Notes under the pieces: model-generated
Seen by the model: only the letters and a program-made list of their open reading frames with translations
Databases searched by the model: none
What the model was told of the DNA's origin: nothing
Made by a program: the position numbers and the translations under genes
Shown: positions 1 through 8,900 of the stretch, piece after piece
Numbering within the stretch: the stretch's first letter is position 1
How the letters are laid out: each line of letters starts with the position of its first letter
Source: Bacteroidales bacterium
Lineage (GTDB): Bacteria; Bacteroidota; Bacteroidia; Bacteroidales; Paludibacteraceae
Reading direction: 5' to 3'
Length of the DNA stretch: 16,586 nucleotides
Assembly (NCBI GenBank): GCA_900769035.1
Contig: CAAGFD010000279.1
Coordinates: forward strand, 1 to 16,586

Positions 1-3000
1 CTCTTCAAAGTAGCGTAATAATAATCGTAGAAGGTACTATACTCCCATCTTTGGTTAGAATAAGTAGGGTTTGCAACGGTGCTATAAGTTTCCCAGCATA
101 CCGGAGAGCCATTCTCGAAATTGCTAAAATAAGGCAAACTTAAATTAGCGCAAGGAGTTTCTACCGTATTAGAATAAGAAACGGCAGAAGAGTCGGTTGC
201 AGAACAGATAGCACGCACAGAGAATTTGTAATTCCTTACCGGCAACAAGTTAGAAATTGTAGCGGAAGTAGCATTCACCAAAGTCTCATTAACGAGGTTG
301 TTATCAAGGTAAGTACCAACGCGATAAGTAGTATTAGAAGTGATAGACTCCCAGGTAAGTTGCACTTCACCGACGCCGGAAATAGTAGCGAAAACATTTG
401 TCGGTTGTGGGCAAGAAGGCATTACATCGATAGAGATATTATCCAAATAATAAATATGCTCACCGTTTGTAGTGATAGTAATGTATTGAGCGTTAGCAAA
501 TTCTTCGTAATCGGCATCATTAAGCACGTTGAAATAAGCGGTGAATTCCGTCCATTCTCTACTGCTAAATATTTTCACGGAAGAAACCACTTCGAAAGTA
601 GAGATATCATTAGGGTCGGTAGCCACACCAATATCGATAGTAGAAATTGTATCTTGAACGGCATAAACCCAACCTTTAATCATATAAGTGCTTAAAGAAG
701 TAGTGTTAAATTTAGGGGAAACTAAAGTGGCACTTGACAATTTAAGAGAAGAATTTCCGACTTTATAATATGCCGTAGAGCGAGTCATTACCGTATTATC
801 TGCGGCAGCAACATTACGCCAGCAACGCACATCGGCATCAGTTTCGAAAGAATTGTTATACGGCAATTCTTGGTCAACACAGTTAGTGACAAAATGTATA
901 GGAGAAGTCCAGTCGGAAGAACCGTCATTACAAATAGTACGGATGATATACCAATAGTCGGTATTAGCTTGCAAGTCGTTGATAGTGAATGATGATGAAG
1001 TAACGGTATCAACGATAACAGCTTGTGGCTCTGACTGATTGATATCAGGTGCTGAAGTGCACACGCGAACTTCCCAAGATGTAAAGCCATTACTTGTAAT
1101 TTGTACATCAAAAGAGTGGTCGGTAACGGCGAGAATCTCGTTTTGAGTAGGAGGAGCACAAGAGAGTTCTCTTACTCTGAAATTATCAAAGGCAAGATAC
1201 CAAGGCGCATTGGTTTGGTTTTCGCTCATACCTACTTCATACACGCCATCGGCAGGAACAGAGAATACGGCAGAATAAAGAGTCCATGTATTGGCAGTAA
1301 CATACGAAGCAGGCAATTCCACTTTGTTGGTACCATCCACATTTTGGTAGAACAGACTCACTTGAGCGCACTCCGGAGCGGAAGGATAAAGCTTATCCAA
1401 ACGAGAGTAAACAGAAACTTCATAATTTTTACCGGCTTTCAAACTAAAGGAACGATAAAACTTACCATTAGAATTATAAGTAATTGCCAATTGATTACTA
1501 CCATCATAAGGTATACATTGTGTGCCGGTAGAAGAAATACGATCTCCTATGCTACCTACTACAGTGAAGTCTTTATTAGATTCAACGGTATAGCAACTAT
1601 TGTCACCATTAAAAATAGTATTCGCTTCGAAAGATTCAAAACCTTCGAGGTATTCATTATTTACGTCGATAGCAATAGGCAAACAATTTGTTGTAAAATT
1701 AATAGGGATAATACTCCAAGCAGATACTACATTAGAAGTAGTGTCACAGATATTACGCCAGAATAAGTTGTAATTCGTTTCGGCTTGCAAGCCGGAAATA
1801 GTGACTGTATTATTAGTAGTTGTAGAGTGGAAAATTGCGTGAATATCATCAGCCTTAATAGAATCAGGCTCAACATCTTCTGCGCCACACACTACGAATT
1901 CCAAGCTATGTACAACAGTGTCGTTTACTGTTACATTAACAGCATCAATTAAAGGAGTAACACTAAATAATTTACTTTTTACATTAGCACACAATGGTTT
2001 TTCCTCAACAATTACTTCGTCGATATAATTGGCACCACCATACTCTTGAGTAGCTTGAATAACGATATAATAAGCACCTGATTGTGGCACTGTAAATTCG
2101 TAATTATAAGCATACATACCACCTGTAGGCACATCATTATAAAGGTTATAGCGAGGTACAAATCCCAATTTAGTAGCATTAGTAGTATCTGACGGAGTTT
2201 GTGACAGCCAGACAGTAACACCCTCCAATAATTTTTCGGAACTATTTGAGTTTGTTCTATACTGAGAATAAGAGAAATGGTAAACAGTACCTACCACTGC
2301 ATTGAAGATAGGAGAATTAAGATATCCGATAGTTTTATTTCTTGAATCAGGGAATTTAGCGGAAGCCGTACCGGACTCTATATATGAAGCATTTGTGCTT
2401 CTTTCCCATTGTGAAGAAAGATTTTCACTATCAGGGTCGGTATAAGACGTCCAACAAGAAGGAGGGAAAGTAGTACTTTCAAAGCTCTCGACTATAGGTA
2501 AATTAATAGGGTCACAAGGCGTAGTAAATATGCCACTCCGTGTAATGCCCGGTTCGATAGTGTCATTACCGGCACATAAAGCTTTAACTGTTACGGAATA
2601 AGCATATGTAGTAAGCTCTTGGTAATTGGCAGAGAAATCGTAAACAAACTCTTTTGTATTAACAAGATGATTATTTACTATAGCTAAAGTATCGTTATCA
2701 ACATTTGTAAGAACTAAATCAACGAGCCATTGCGTTTCTTCCGTTTTGGTATCCCAAACAGCCTTAATGGTTTTATTGGCTATATTTTCATTACATTGCA
2801 AATTATTTACCCAGCCTTTGCAAGAATATTCTTGTACCGTAACATCATCCAAATAGATAGAAATACCACCCTCATGGAATGATTCAAATAATACATATAC
2901 TGTGCCTTGAATAGGAATTCTAAACGAATATTGCATCATTTCGCCGTAAACGATATCTTCTACAGGATATAAAAGTGAACTTGGGTGAATAGAATCTATA

Positions 3001-4847
3001 AAAGTAGCACCATTTAAAGAAGGGGAATTATTAACCCAAACAAGTAATTTCTCGCCATTATATACATTATAAGTGCTTGGACTACGATACATATAGAATA
3101 ACAACTCGTAATCATTTACAGAAGGAATATGCACCGGAGCGGAAGCAATAATATAATGACCACCGTTAGAAGAAGTAGGCGAACGAAGAGAATTACCGCC
3201 ATGGGTATAAGAGGATGAGTAATTAGAAGTATATATATTCCAACCCGGAATAATTTCTTGCCAGCAGAAAGGAATATTAGTCGACTCGTTAAAATCCTCT
3301 ATATAAGGCAAATTAAGAGTAGATTTACAAACAGTTCGGGCAGTAATAGGCAAGCTCCATTGGCTGGAGTCGTTTGCAGCACACACATTACGTACTCTGA
3401 ATTTATATACACTATTATCATTCAAATTAGGTACGTTGAAAGGACAAGAAGTTGCATTAACATACACAACAGAATTATCCGACAAATCGGTAACTTCCAC
3501 AACGTAATTGTTGGATTGAGAAGTAGAATAATCAGTCCAAGAGATATTTATAGAAGTAGAATCAACACCAAGGACATTCAAATCTTCCAGTCGAAAACAA
3601 GAAGGGAGTGAGTGAATATCAACATCATCGAGATAAGCAGCGTAAGAAGTACCGGATGATACGAAGAACACGACGCTCAAATTTTGCGTATTACCTTGAG
3701 CGGAATTTGCCGTATTAAAGCGATAATTTTTCCATATATTGGCATTATCTTTAGTAATAGTAACATTATAAAGTTGCTCAAAAGTAGAAATATCGCGTAA
3801 ATCACCCATTAGTCCGACGCTTAGTCTTGTACCGGCAGGAGCGTTGAACATAAAGTCTATTTCCATATCGTTTGCAGCATGAGAAATTTGCCTTGTAGCA
3901 ACGATAGCGGACTTATTTTCGGAAGGGAGTAACTTATAAGAGTAACCGGCAGTACCATATTTCTGCACTGCGGAAACAGATGTAGCTTCGGATGGAGCCT
4001 CTACTACAAACCAGCAGTTTGGAGTTTGACCAACTGTACCGTCATTAAAATCGTATAAAACAGGGAGTGAAGTAGCATCACATAAAGTAATAAAATCCAA
4101 TTGATCGGACAAAGCGGATGTTCCGCGGAAACTAGCGCTACAATCTCCTTTTAAAGAGGCGGAATACTTTGTGCCGGCTTGCAATCCTGATATATGATAA
4201 GAGAAAGAAGAGCCTGCCATTGTAGCTGTAATGCTTTGATTTTGATAAACATAATTACCATTATCATCATACACATCTAAAATAAATACCGAAGGAGTAT
4301 CCCCTTCTATGTCTAAATTCCACACGATATCTGCGGTAGTTTGTGAAATAGCCGAAGTAAATATATCTATCGGTTTTGCACAAGTAGCACTGTGACGCAC
4401 TACCACATCATCCAAATAATGGTATGCATCACCATAACCACAGTTACTTACGGAATAGAAAACCAAAGAGACTGATTGACCAACAAAATTATTCAAAGGG
4501 AAAATATATTCAGTCCAATCAGTAATACTTTCAAGATTAACAACCAGCGGATTAGAGAGGTAAGTAGCACCACCATCAGTGGAGATATAAACACTGAGCG
4601 GACCACCTGCAGGGTTTTTCAACCAGAAACTGACCACGAGGTCGGAAGTAGATACCGAGATAGGAGCGGATGTCAAAATACCCACCGAATCCTTTCCCGT
4701 ATTATAACTATTAAATACGTAAGAGTTGGTACCGGTATGATAACCTTTGTTACTTACCGACCAGTTGTAGTCCACTCTAATGTTGGACCCTGAAACCGTC
4801 CATCCAGTAGGGGTACCATTTTCAAAACCCTCTTCATAAATAGATTG
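1..4847 (-). repeat. Protein-level tandem units of A: six adhesin+FN3 pairs and the start of a seventh
   Basis: The adhesin modules open at about residues 24, 280, 531, 802, 1079, 1347 and 1590 and close with the motifs 'YLDDVVV', 'YLDDVDI', 'YLDDVTV', 'YIDEVIV', 'FDNFRV' and 'YLDNISI', each followed by a cysteine. FN3 modules follow at ~180-278, 441-529, 700-800, 977-1077, 1254-1345 and 1503-1588. Order and module lengths match the first six units of protein B. The seventh adhesin module is cut after about 49 residues by the window edge. Confidence 0.88.
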
Positions 4848-4916
4848 TGCACCAATGTCCGTCCACGGAACTAACAGGCACATAATGCATAAAAGAGATA
4901 AAAAAAATTTCTTCAT
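1..4916 (-). CDS. Giant secreted adhesin-like protein A, multi-module (choice-of-anchor J-like + FN3), 3' end outside window
   Basis: I translated this frame from the ATG at 4916 to coordinate 3: 1638 codons without a stop, running off the left edge. Residues 1-23 form a Sec signal peptide (MKK start, Leu-rich core) with an expected cut A23/Q24. The mature part alternates ~150-170-residue beta-sandwich modules, opening 'LPY..xFE...P.CW' and closing 'YLDDVxV...C', with ~85-105-residue FN3 modules ending 'F.T.C'. Module-edge cysteines lie at residues 179, 279, 440, 530, 699, 801, 976, 1078, 1253, 1346, 1502 and 1589, so six full pairs are present and a seventh adhesin module begins at ~1590. 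No catalytic domain was recognised. A cell-surface or secreted adhesin/matrix role is inferred from family. A T9SS sorting domain is expected but would lie outside the window. A second in-frame ATG at 4922 (MLMKK) is possible; I prefer 4916 because paralogue B also starts directly at its basic n-region. Gene B lies upstream on the same strand, with its own terminator between. Confidence 0.93.
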   Translation of the reverse strand, partial: MKKFFLSLLCIMCLLVPWTDIGAQSIYEEGFENGTPTGWTVSGSNIRVDYNWSVSNKGYHTGTNSYVFNSYNTGKDSVGILTSAPISVSTSDLVVSFWLKNPAGGPLSVYISTDGGATYLSNPLVVNLESITDWTEYIFPLNNFVGQSVSLVFYSVSNCGYGDAYHYLDDVVVRHSATCAKPIDIFTSAISQTTADIVWNLDIEGDTPSVFILDVYDDNGNYVYQNQSITATMAGSSFSYHISGLQAGTKYSASLKGDCSASFRGTSALSDQLDFITLCDATSLPVLYDFNDGTVGQTPNCWFVVEAPSEATSVSAVQKYGTAGYSYKLLPSENKSAIVATRQISHAANDMEIDFMFNAPAGTRLSVGLMGDLRDISTFEQLYNVTITKDNANIWKNYRFNTANSAQGNTQNLSVVFFVSSGTSYAAYLDDVDIHSLPSCFRLEDLNVLGVDSTSINISWTDYSTSQSNNYVVEVTDLSDNSVVYVNATSCPFNVPNLNDNSVYKFRVRNVCAANDSSQWSLPITARTVCKSTLNLPYIEDFNESTNIPFCWQEIIPGWNIYTSNYSSSYTHGGNSLRSPTSSNGGHYIIASAPVHIPSVNDYELLFYMYRSPSTYNVYNGEKLLVWVNNSPSLNGATFIDSIHPSSLLYPVEDIVYGEMMQYSFRIPIQGTVYVLFESFHEGGISIYLDDVTVQEYSCKGWVNNLQCNENIANKTIKAVWDTKTEETQWLVDLVLTNVDNDTLAIVNNHLVNTKEFVYDFSANYQELTTYAYSVTVKALCAGNDTIEPGITRSGIFTTPCDPINLPIVESFESTTFPPSCWTSYTDPDSENLSSQWERSTNASYIESGTASAKFPDSRNKTIGYLNSPIFNAVVGTVYHFSYSQYRTNSNSSEKLLEGVTVWLSQTPSDTTNATKLGFVPRYNLYNDVPTGGMYAYNYEFTVPQSGAYYIVIQATQEYGGANYIDEVIVEEKPLCANVKSKLFSVTPLIDAVNVTVNDTVVHSLEFVVCGAEDVEPDSIKADDIHAIFHSTTTNNTVTISGLQAETNYNLFWRNICDTTSNVVSAWSIIPINFTTNCLPIAIDVNNEYLEGFESFEANTIFNGDNSCYTVESNKDFTVVGSIGDRISSTGTQCIPYDGSNQLAITYNSNGKFYRSFSLKAGKNYEVSVYSRLDKLYPSAPECAQVSLFYQNVDGTNKVELPASYVTANTWTLYSAVFSVPADGVYEVGMSENQTNAPWYLAFDNFRVRELSCAPPTQNEILAVTDHSFDVQITSNGFTSWEVRVCTSAPDINQSEPQAVIVDTVTSSSFTINDLQANTDYWYIIRTICNDGSSDWTSPIHFVTNCVDQELPYNNSFETDADVRCWRNVAAADNTVMTRSTAYYKVGNSSLKLSSATLVSPKFNTTSLSTYMIKGWVYAVQDTISTIDIGVATDPNDISTFEVVSSVKIFSSREWTEFTAYFNVLNDADYEEFANAQYITITTNGEHIYYLDNISIDVMPSCPQPTNVFATISGVGEVQLTWESITSNTTYRVGTYLDNNLVNETLVNATSATISNLLPVRNYKFSVRAICSATDSSAVSYSNTVETPCANLSLPYFSNFENGSPVCWETYSTVANPTYSNQRWEYSTFYDYYYATLK
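4848..4916 (-). other. Signal peptide of protein A with Ala-Gln (Q-rule) junction
   Basis: Residues 1-23 have a basic start (MKK), a Leu-rich core and end in 'DIGA' before Gln24. Established knowledge: in Bacteroidota many Sec substrates are cut just before Gln, which then cyclises to pyroglutamate (the Bacteroidetes 'Q-rule'). Cysteines at 10 and 13 lack the small residue at -1 needed for a lipobox, so this is not a lipoprotein signal. Codons 3-6 contain a run of eight T on the coding strand. Confidence 0.85.
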
Positions 4917-5062
4917 AAGCATGTTAATTAATAAAACAATAAAATAAATTTATAAACATTATTTAACGATTGATTTCTATACATTCGACTTGTTACCATG
5001 AGAAAACACTCTATCTAATAATATGCTATACAACATTAAATAGATAAGAATTTTGTTTGTTC

Positions 5063-5093
5063 AAAAAACGATTTGATTCTAAATAATAAATCG
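5063..5093 (-). promoter_or_regulatory. Terminator-like hairpin in the leader of gene A
   Basis: On the minus strand a 6-base arm CGATTT (5093-5088), a 13-base loop and the matching arm AAATCG (5074-5069) are followed by six T residues (5068-5063). It lies 14-44 bases downstream of the TACCTTTG element and ~147 bases before the start codon. It is weak (two G-C pairs), so it could be chance in AT-rich DNA, a weak terminator or an attenuator. Confidence 0.35.
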
Positions 5094-5106
5094 AAAAGAA
5101 ACCATC

Positions 5107-5114
5107 CAAAGGTA
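5107..5114 (-). promoter_or_regulatory. Candidate -7 element (TACCTTTG) of gene A
   Basis: The minus strand reads TACCTTTG, a full match to the Bacteroidota -7 consensus TAnnTTTG. It lies about 190 bases upstream of the A start codon. No TTTG (-33) is found at the usual distance upstream, which weakens the call. If used, the leader of A would be roughly 180 nt and would contain the hairpin at 5063-5093. Confidence 0.4.
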
Positions 5115-5898
5115 ATAAATATTTTATATAGTACTAGGTCTACATGAAAATAATTTTTCAACGAAAGCACCCTCTAATATTTTAACAAATCCGAAAAAAA
5201 AGCCACTTATACGGTATTAATACGGGCAAAAATTAACAAATTACTGAAATAACGAATTCATAAGAAATAAAGCTCGACGAATATTTAACATTCGAGTAAT
5301 TTTACCAACAAAAAAATTATTTCCAAAATCGGATTTCCGGCATCTGAGATAATTTATTATCGAAAAATTTTTGATAAAAATTTCATCACCCATATGCAAA
5401 AAAGAGAGAGGCGGAGATATTAAGATATCGGTAAAGATAATAAAAGAAAAAAGCAAATTTTTATCTATAAAACACACTCAATACAACTCTATTCTCCCGG
5501 GATAAAGTACAATAAAGCGCAGAGAACAGTCCGGTACGAGTCACAAATAAATAGCATCTTATAACTATAATTATATTTTTTTAAACTTATCGTCACAACT
5601 CAATAAAATCTATCGAATAAAAAATATGTATACAAAATGCACCATAAATTATATGAATTATGATTACATCACAAAGACAAGAACAATATTTGAAATGCCG
5701 CTACTCTCAAGGGGCAACTGCAAAATTAGTGACAACATTTGAAGAGATGATAAGAACGATAATTTATATCTTAGCAAGCTATTCTCTCCACTTGTTCGTT
5801 CGTCAGTTTTCACCATGGCATAATTCAAACAAATTTGATTCTGCTATAGATATGGGCTTATAGAAAAAAGCCACTAACAAACAATTACCTACCAACAT

Positions 5899-5936
5899 AA
5901 AAAAAGTTGCACTGCAAGAGAGACTTGCAATGCAAC
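5899..5936 (-). terminator. Rho-independent terminator of gene B
   Basis: On the minus strand a 13-base arm (5936-5924, GTTGCATTGCAAG) is followed by the loop TCTCT and a second arm (5918-5906, CTTGCAGTGCAAC) that pairs along its whole length with one G-U wobble. Seven T residues follow directly (5905-5899). It sits 43 bases after the stop codon of gene B. The plus strand has no T-tract after the hairpin, so it acts in one direction. It separates transcription of B from that of A. Confidence 0.92.
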
Positions 5937-5979
5937 TGAGGTATTTAGTTTATGAACTAAACAATTTTGGAGAAAGTAA

Positions 5980-8900
5980 TTACTTCACTACGAGGCGACC
6001 GAGGTAGACGTTGCCGGTACCGGAAGTAACGCGGATGATATAGATTCCGCTTACGTTGATACCTTTAACCTCTATCGGATAAGTAGCAGGAGTAAATACT
6101 TCAACTACTTGACCTACGGAGTTGAGTACTTCTACGCGCATACCGTTTTGCTCTTCGGCTGTCCATTCATGGGTTACATAAGTGCTTTGACCTCCAAGAA
6201 CAGGGTTTGGAGCAACCACGATAGGCAATACATAATTGCTTTCTACACTTGTTCCTACGCTGAGGATGAGGGTTACTATAGAGTCGCAACCGTATCCTTC
6301 GGTGAAGAAGTGACCTTCATACTCACCGGCTTGAGTGTAGGTGTTATTAGCGAACTCGTAAGTCTCGCCAGGATTGATACTTTCATAGATAGTATCGTAA
6401 ACGGCAGGGATGAGCGTCAAGTGAAGCTCGATGATTGAGTCGCAACCTGCATAAGTTTGCTGTGTGAGCTCTGCAATAGTATCGGCAGTTACACCAATGA
6501 GGTTGAAGCCATTACCATTGTAATCATCGCCTTCGCAGACGTAATCATTTACGATAGTGCGAGTAGGGTCGGTTACCACAAGAGTGAGATTTACAACGCT
6601 ATCGCATCCGAATGTAGATACGAATGAATGGTTGTAAGTACCCGGTTCGGTGAGTGATTGACCTGCAAAATTATAGTCACTACCGCGGCAAATTGCAATA
6701 GTAGTATCTACATGAGTAGGTAATGCGGTGTAATAGAGACGCATGATAGAGTCACAACCGTTTACATTGGTGTAGCTTGCTGTATAGACACCTGTTGTAG
6801 TGATTGTTCTGCCCTCCCATTCATAGCTTTCGTTATCGCAGCGTGCTACAGTACTATCGTAATATTTAGGTATTACAGTGATATTGATAGTAGTAGTTAC
6901 ATCACATCCGTTAGCATTTTGCTCTACGAAGGTATATGTACCTGCATCGGTATAAGTATTACCTTGGAAGGTATAGGTATCGCCCTCACAGAGTGCCACA
7001 TTGATAGTGCTGTCGAGGTTGAGAACGGTGAGGTAGAGAGCCACGATAGAATCGCAACCGAAGCTTGACAAGAAGTTTTGTTGATAACGTCCTGTAGCAG
7101 TGATTGGCGGGTTAACATTAGCAAAGAGACCTTTGTTATAAACTTCACCTTTACAGATTGTATCGTATAGAGAGATGAAGTATTGAGGAGCAACAAAGAG
7201 TTCCACAGTAATAATAGTATCTACAGCATTTACGGCAGTAGTTTCTTTAATCTTATTGAATTGATTAATACCTACATTCAATTCGGAAGCAAGATAGCTG
7301 AAACCGTTTCTGTAATAAGGTTCGCCTTGGCAGATAGTATCGTATACGGTAGGCATATATTCCACTACATTGATACTCAAATCATCGATAGAGATGGTTG
7401 CCGCGTTGGCAGAAGTAGATATTACATTAAAGTAGAGAGTAATATCGGAGCCGATATAATCATCAAGATTGTAAGAGAATACGTTCCACTCTGAACTTCT
7501 GTTAGCTATCAAGATAGTATCCAAGTTGTTACCGCCGTCATTACTGATTACTGCATACAACTTGCTCTTATCGGATCCATTGAAATATTTGAAAGAAAGG
7601 GCAGTATTTACATTAGTAATAGTAACAGGCATTGTTTGGATAGACATAAGGCCGTTTGCAGTAGCTGTATTCAATGATAACACATTATTACCTTCTACGC
7701 TGTTAACGCTCCAGTTAGAAGAATTTTTAGTGATGACGCTATTAGAGGTATTATCCCAACAAGAAGGAATTGTACCTACAGAAACGGCATCGAAATTCTG
7801 TTTATAAGGAGCAGCAATAACACCGCATTCGGTAGTAAATCTTGCAGTAGCTACGGAGGTTGAATCGCCGTTGAGATATCCGCGAACGGATACATAGTAA
7901 GAAGTATTTGAAGTTAAACCGGTAGCAACATAGCTATTTGTACCTGATACTACGGTGTTGATAACCTCGTTGCCATTAGATGTAATTATCAATCTATAGC
8001 TGTCGGCGATATTTCTCCAGTTGATTTCCGCTTCAGTATCCGTAATATTGCTTACAGTAACAGGGGAAGGATTAACATCAACAACCTCTACAAATTCCAT
8101 ATCATCGAAAGTAGTAGCGATGAGAGGATATTGAGAATTATAGTCGAGATTATTATGGAGTACGGAGATACCTAATTTATAATCACCTGTAACATTCATA
8201 ACGATGTCGGCTGAAACTTTTTGCCAATAATCGGTAAGCTCAACGGAAGTGAATGTTTTGCTAACAAGATTTTGATCGTTCACTTGTACGATAGAGATAG
8301 TATTACCTAAATTAAGAGGATCGATAGTACGAGTCCAAACAGAGAATCTGTATTGTTTACCTGCCTCAAAATGGAATGTGTTAAAGAGAACGGCTTTTGA
8401 GTTGATACCTGAAGCGTAGAACAACGATTGATCACCGCTGTGGTGTACGGCATCGTAATTTGTAGTACCATTACCTGTAGTACCGACAAACTTATAGTAA
8501 GAGCTTGTCAATGACTCACCCCAACAAGGGTTGGCTGCAGTGATGGATTGGTCACCGTTAAGGTCTTCGAAACCATAGCTCCAAGGAGCTGAATTAGGGA
8601 TACAACCGGTATTAAATTCACCATAAATCGGAGTTGCTTCACCTTGAGCACAAGTAGCATAAAGCTCATAGCTGTAAGTAGTTTGTGGCTCGAGACCTGT
8701 GATACTAATAGTACTTCCGTTTACAGAGCCAGAAGTGATAGTATCGTTACCTTCGAAGATGATATAATGTATTGTAGAGCCGGAATTATATCCGCTATAA
8801 GTGATAGTTGCGCCTTGATAAGTAGTCTTGACTTGAACGTTATCCAAAATAGAGCAAGGTACGAAGTCGCATACAATATTATCTACAGAGAGAGCAGGTT

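Larger units (their letters stand above)
4923..5898. other. AT-rich intergenic region between B and A, no convincing gene
   Basis: About 975 bases, visibly more AT-rich than the flanking genes. No tRNA, rRNA or insertion-sequence ends were seen. Two short open frames exist: 5660-5863 on the plus strand (67 codons) and 5241-5477 on the minus strand (78 codons). Neither has a recognisable domain or start signal. The 5660-5863 stretch is somewhat less AT-rich than its surroundings and could be a remnant or a small unknown gene. Other visible items are a 10-base palindrome GTATTAATAC at 5214-5223, an isolated TCCCGGGA at 5495-5502, and the promoter-like and hairpin elements of gene A near 5063-5114. 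Confidence 0.7.

Noticed and set aside
1101..1766. 221-codon plus-strand open frame inside gene A
   Set aside because: It is antisense to a verified, domain-rich minus-strand frame; its translation has no recognisable domain, and similar antisense frames occur all along A and B as a by-product of codon use.
5214..5223. Perfect 10-base palindrome GTATTAATAC as a possible operator
   Set aside because: Short and AT-rich, ~300 bases from the nearest start codon; expected by chance in this composition.
5241..5477. 78-codon minus-strand open frame between the genes
   Set aside because: Low-complexity, Ile/Phe/Asn/Lys-rich translation expected from AT-rich DNA; no domain or start signal.
5906..5936. 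Bidirectional terminator
   Set aside because: The hairpin is followed by a T-tract only on the minus strand; the plus-strand side reads TGAGGTATTTAG.
6256..7353. Regular spacing of GCDSI motifs as a possible CRISPR or DNA repeat
   Set aside because: The repetition exists only at protein level within an intact frame; the DNA copies differ.
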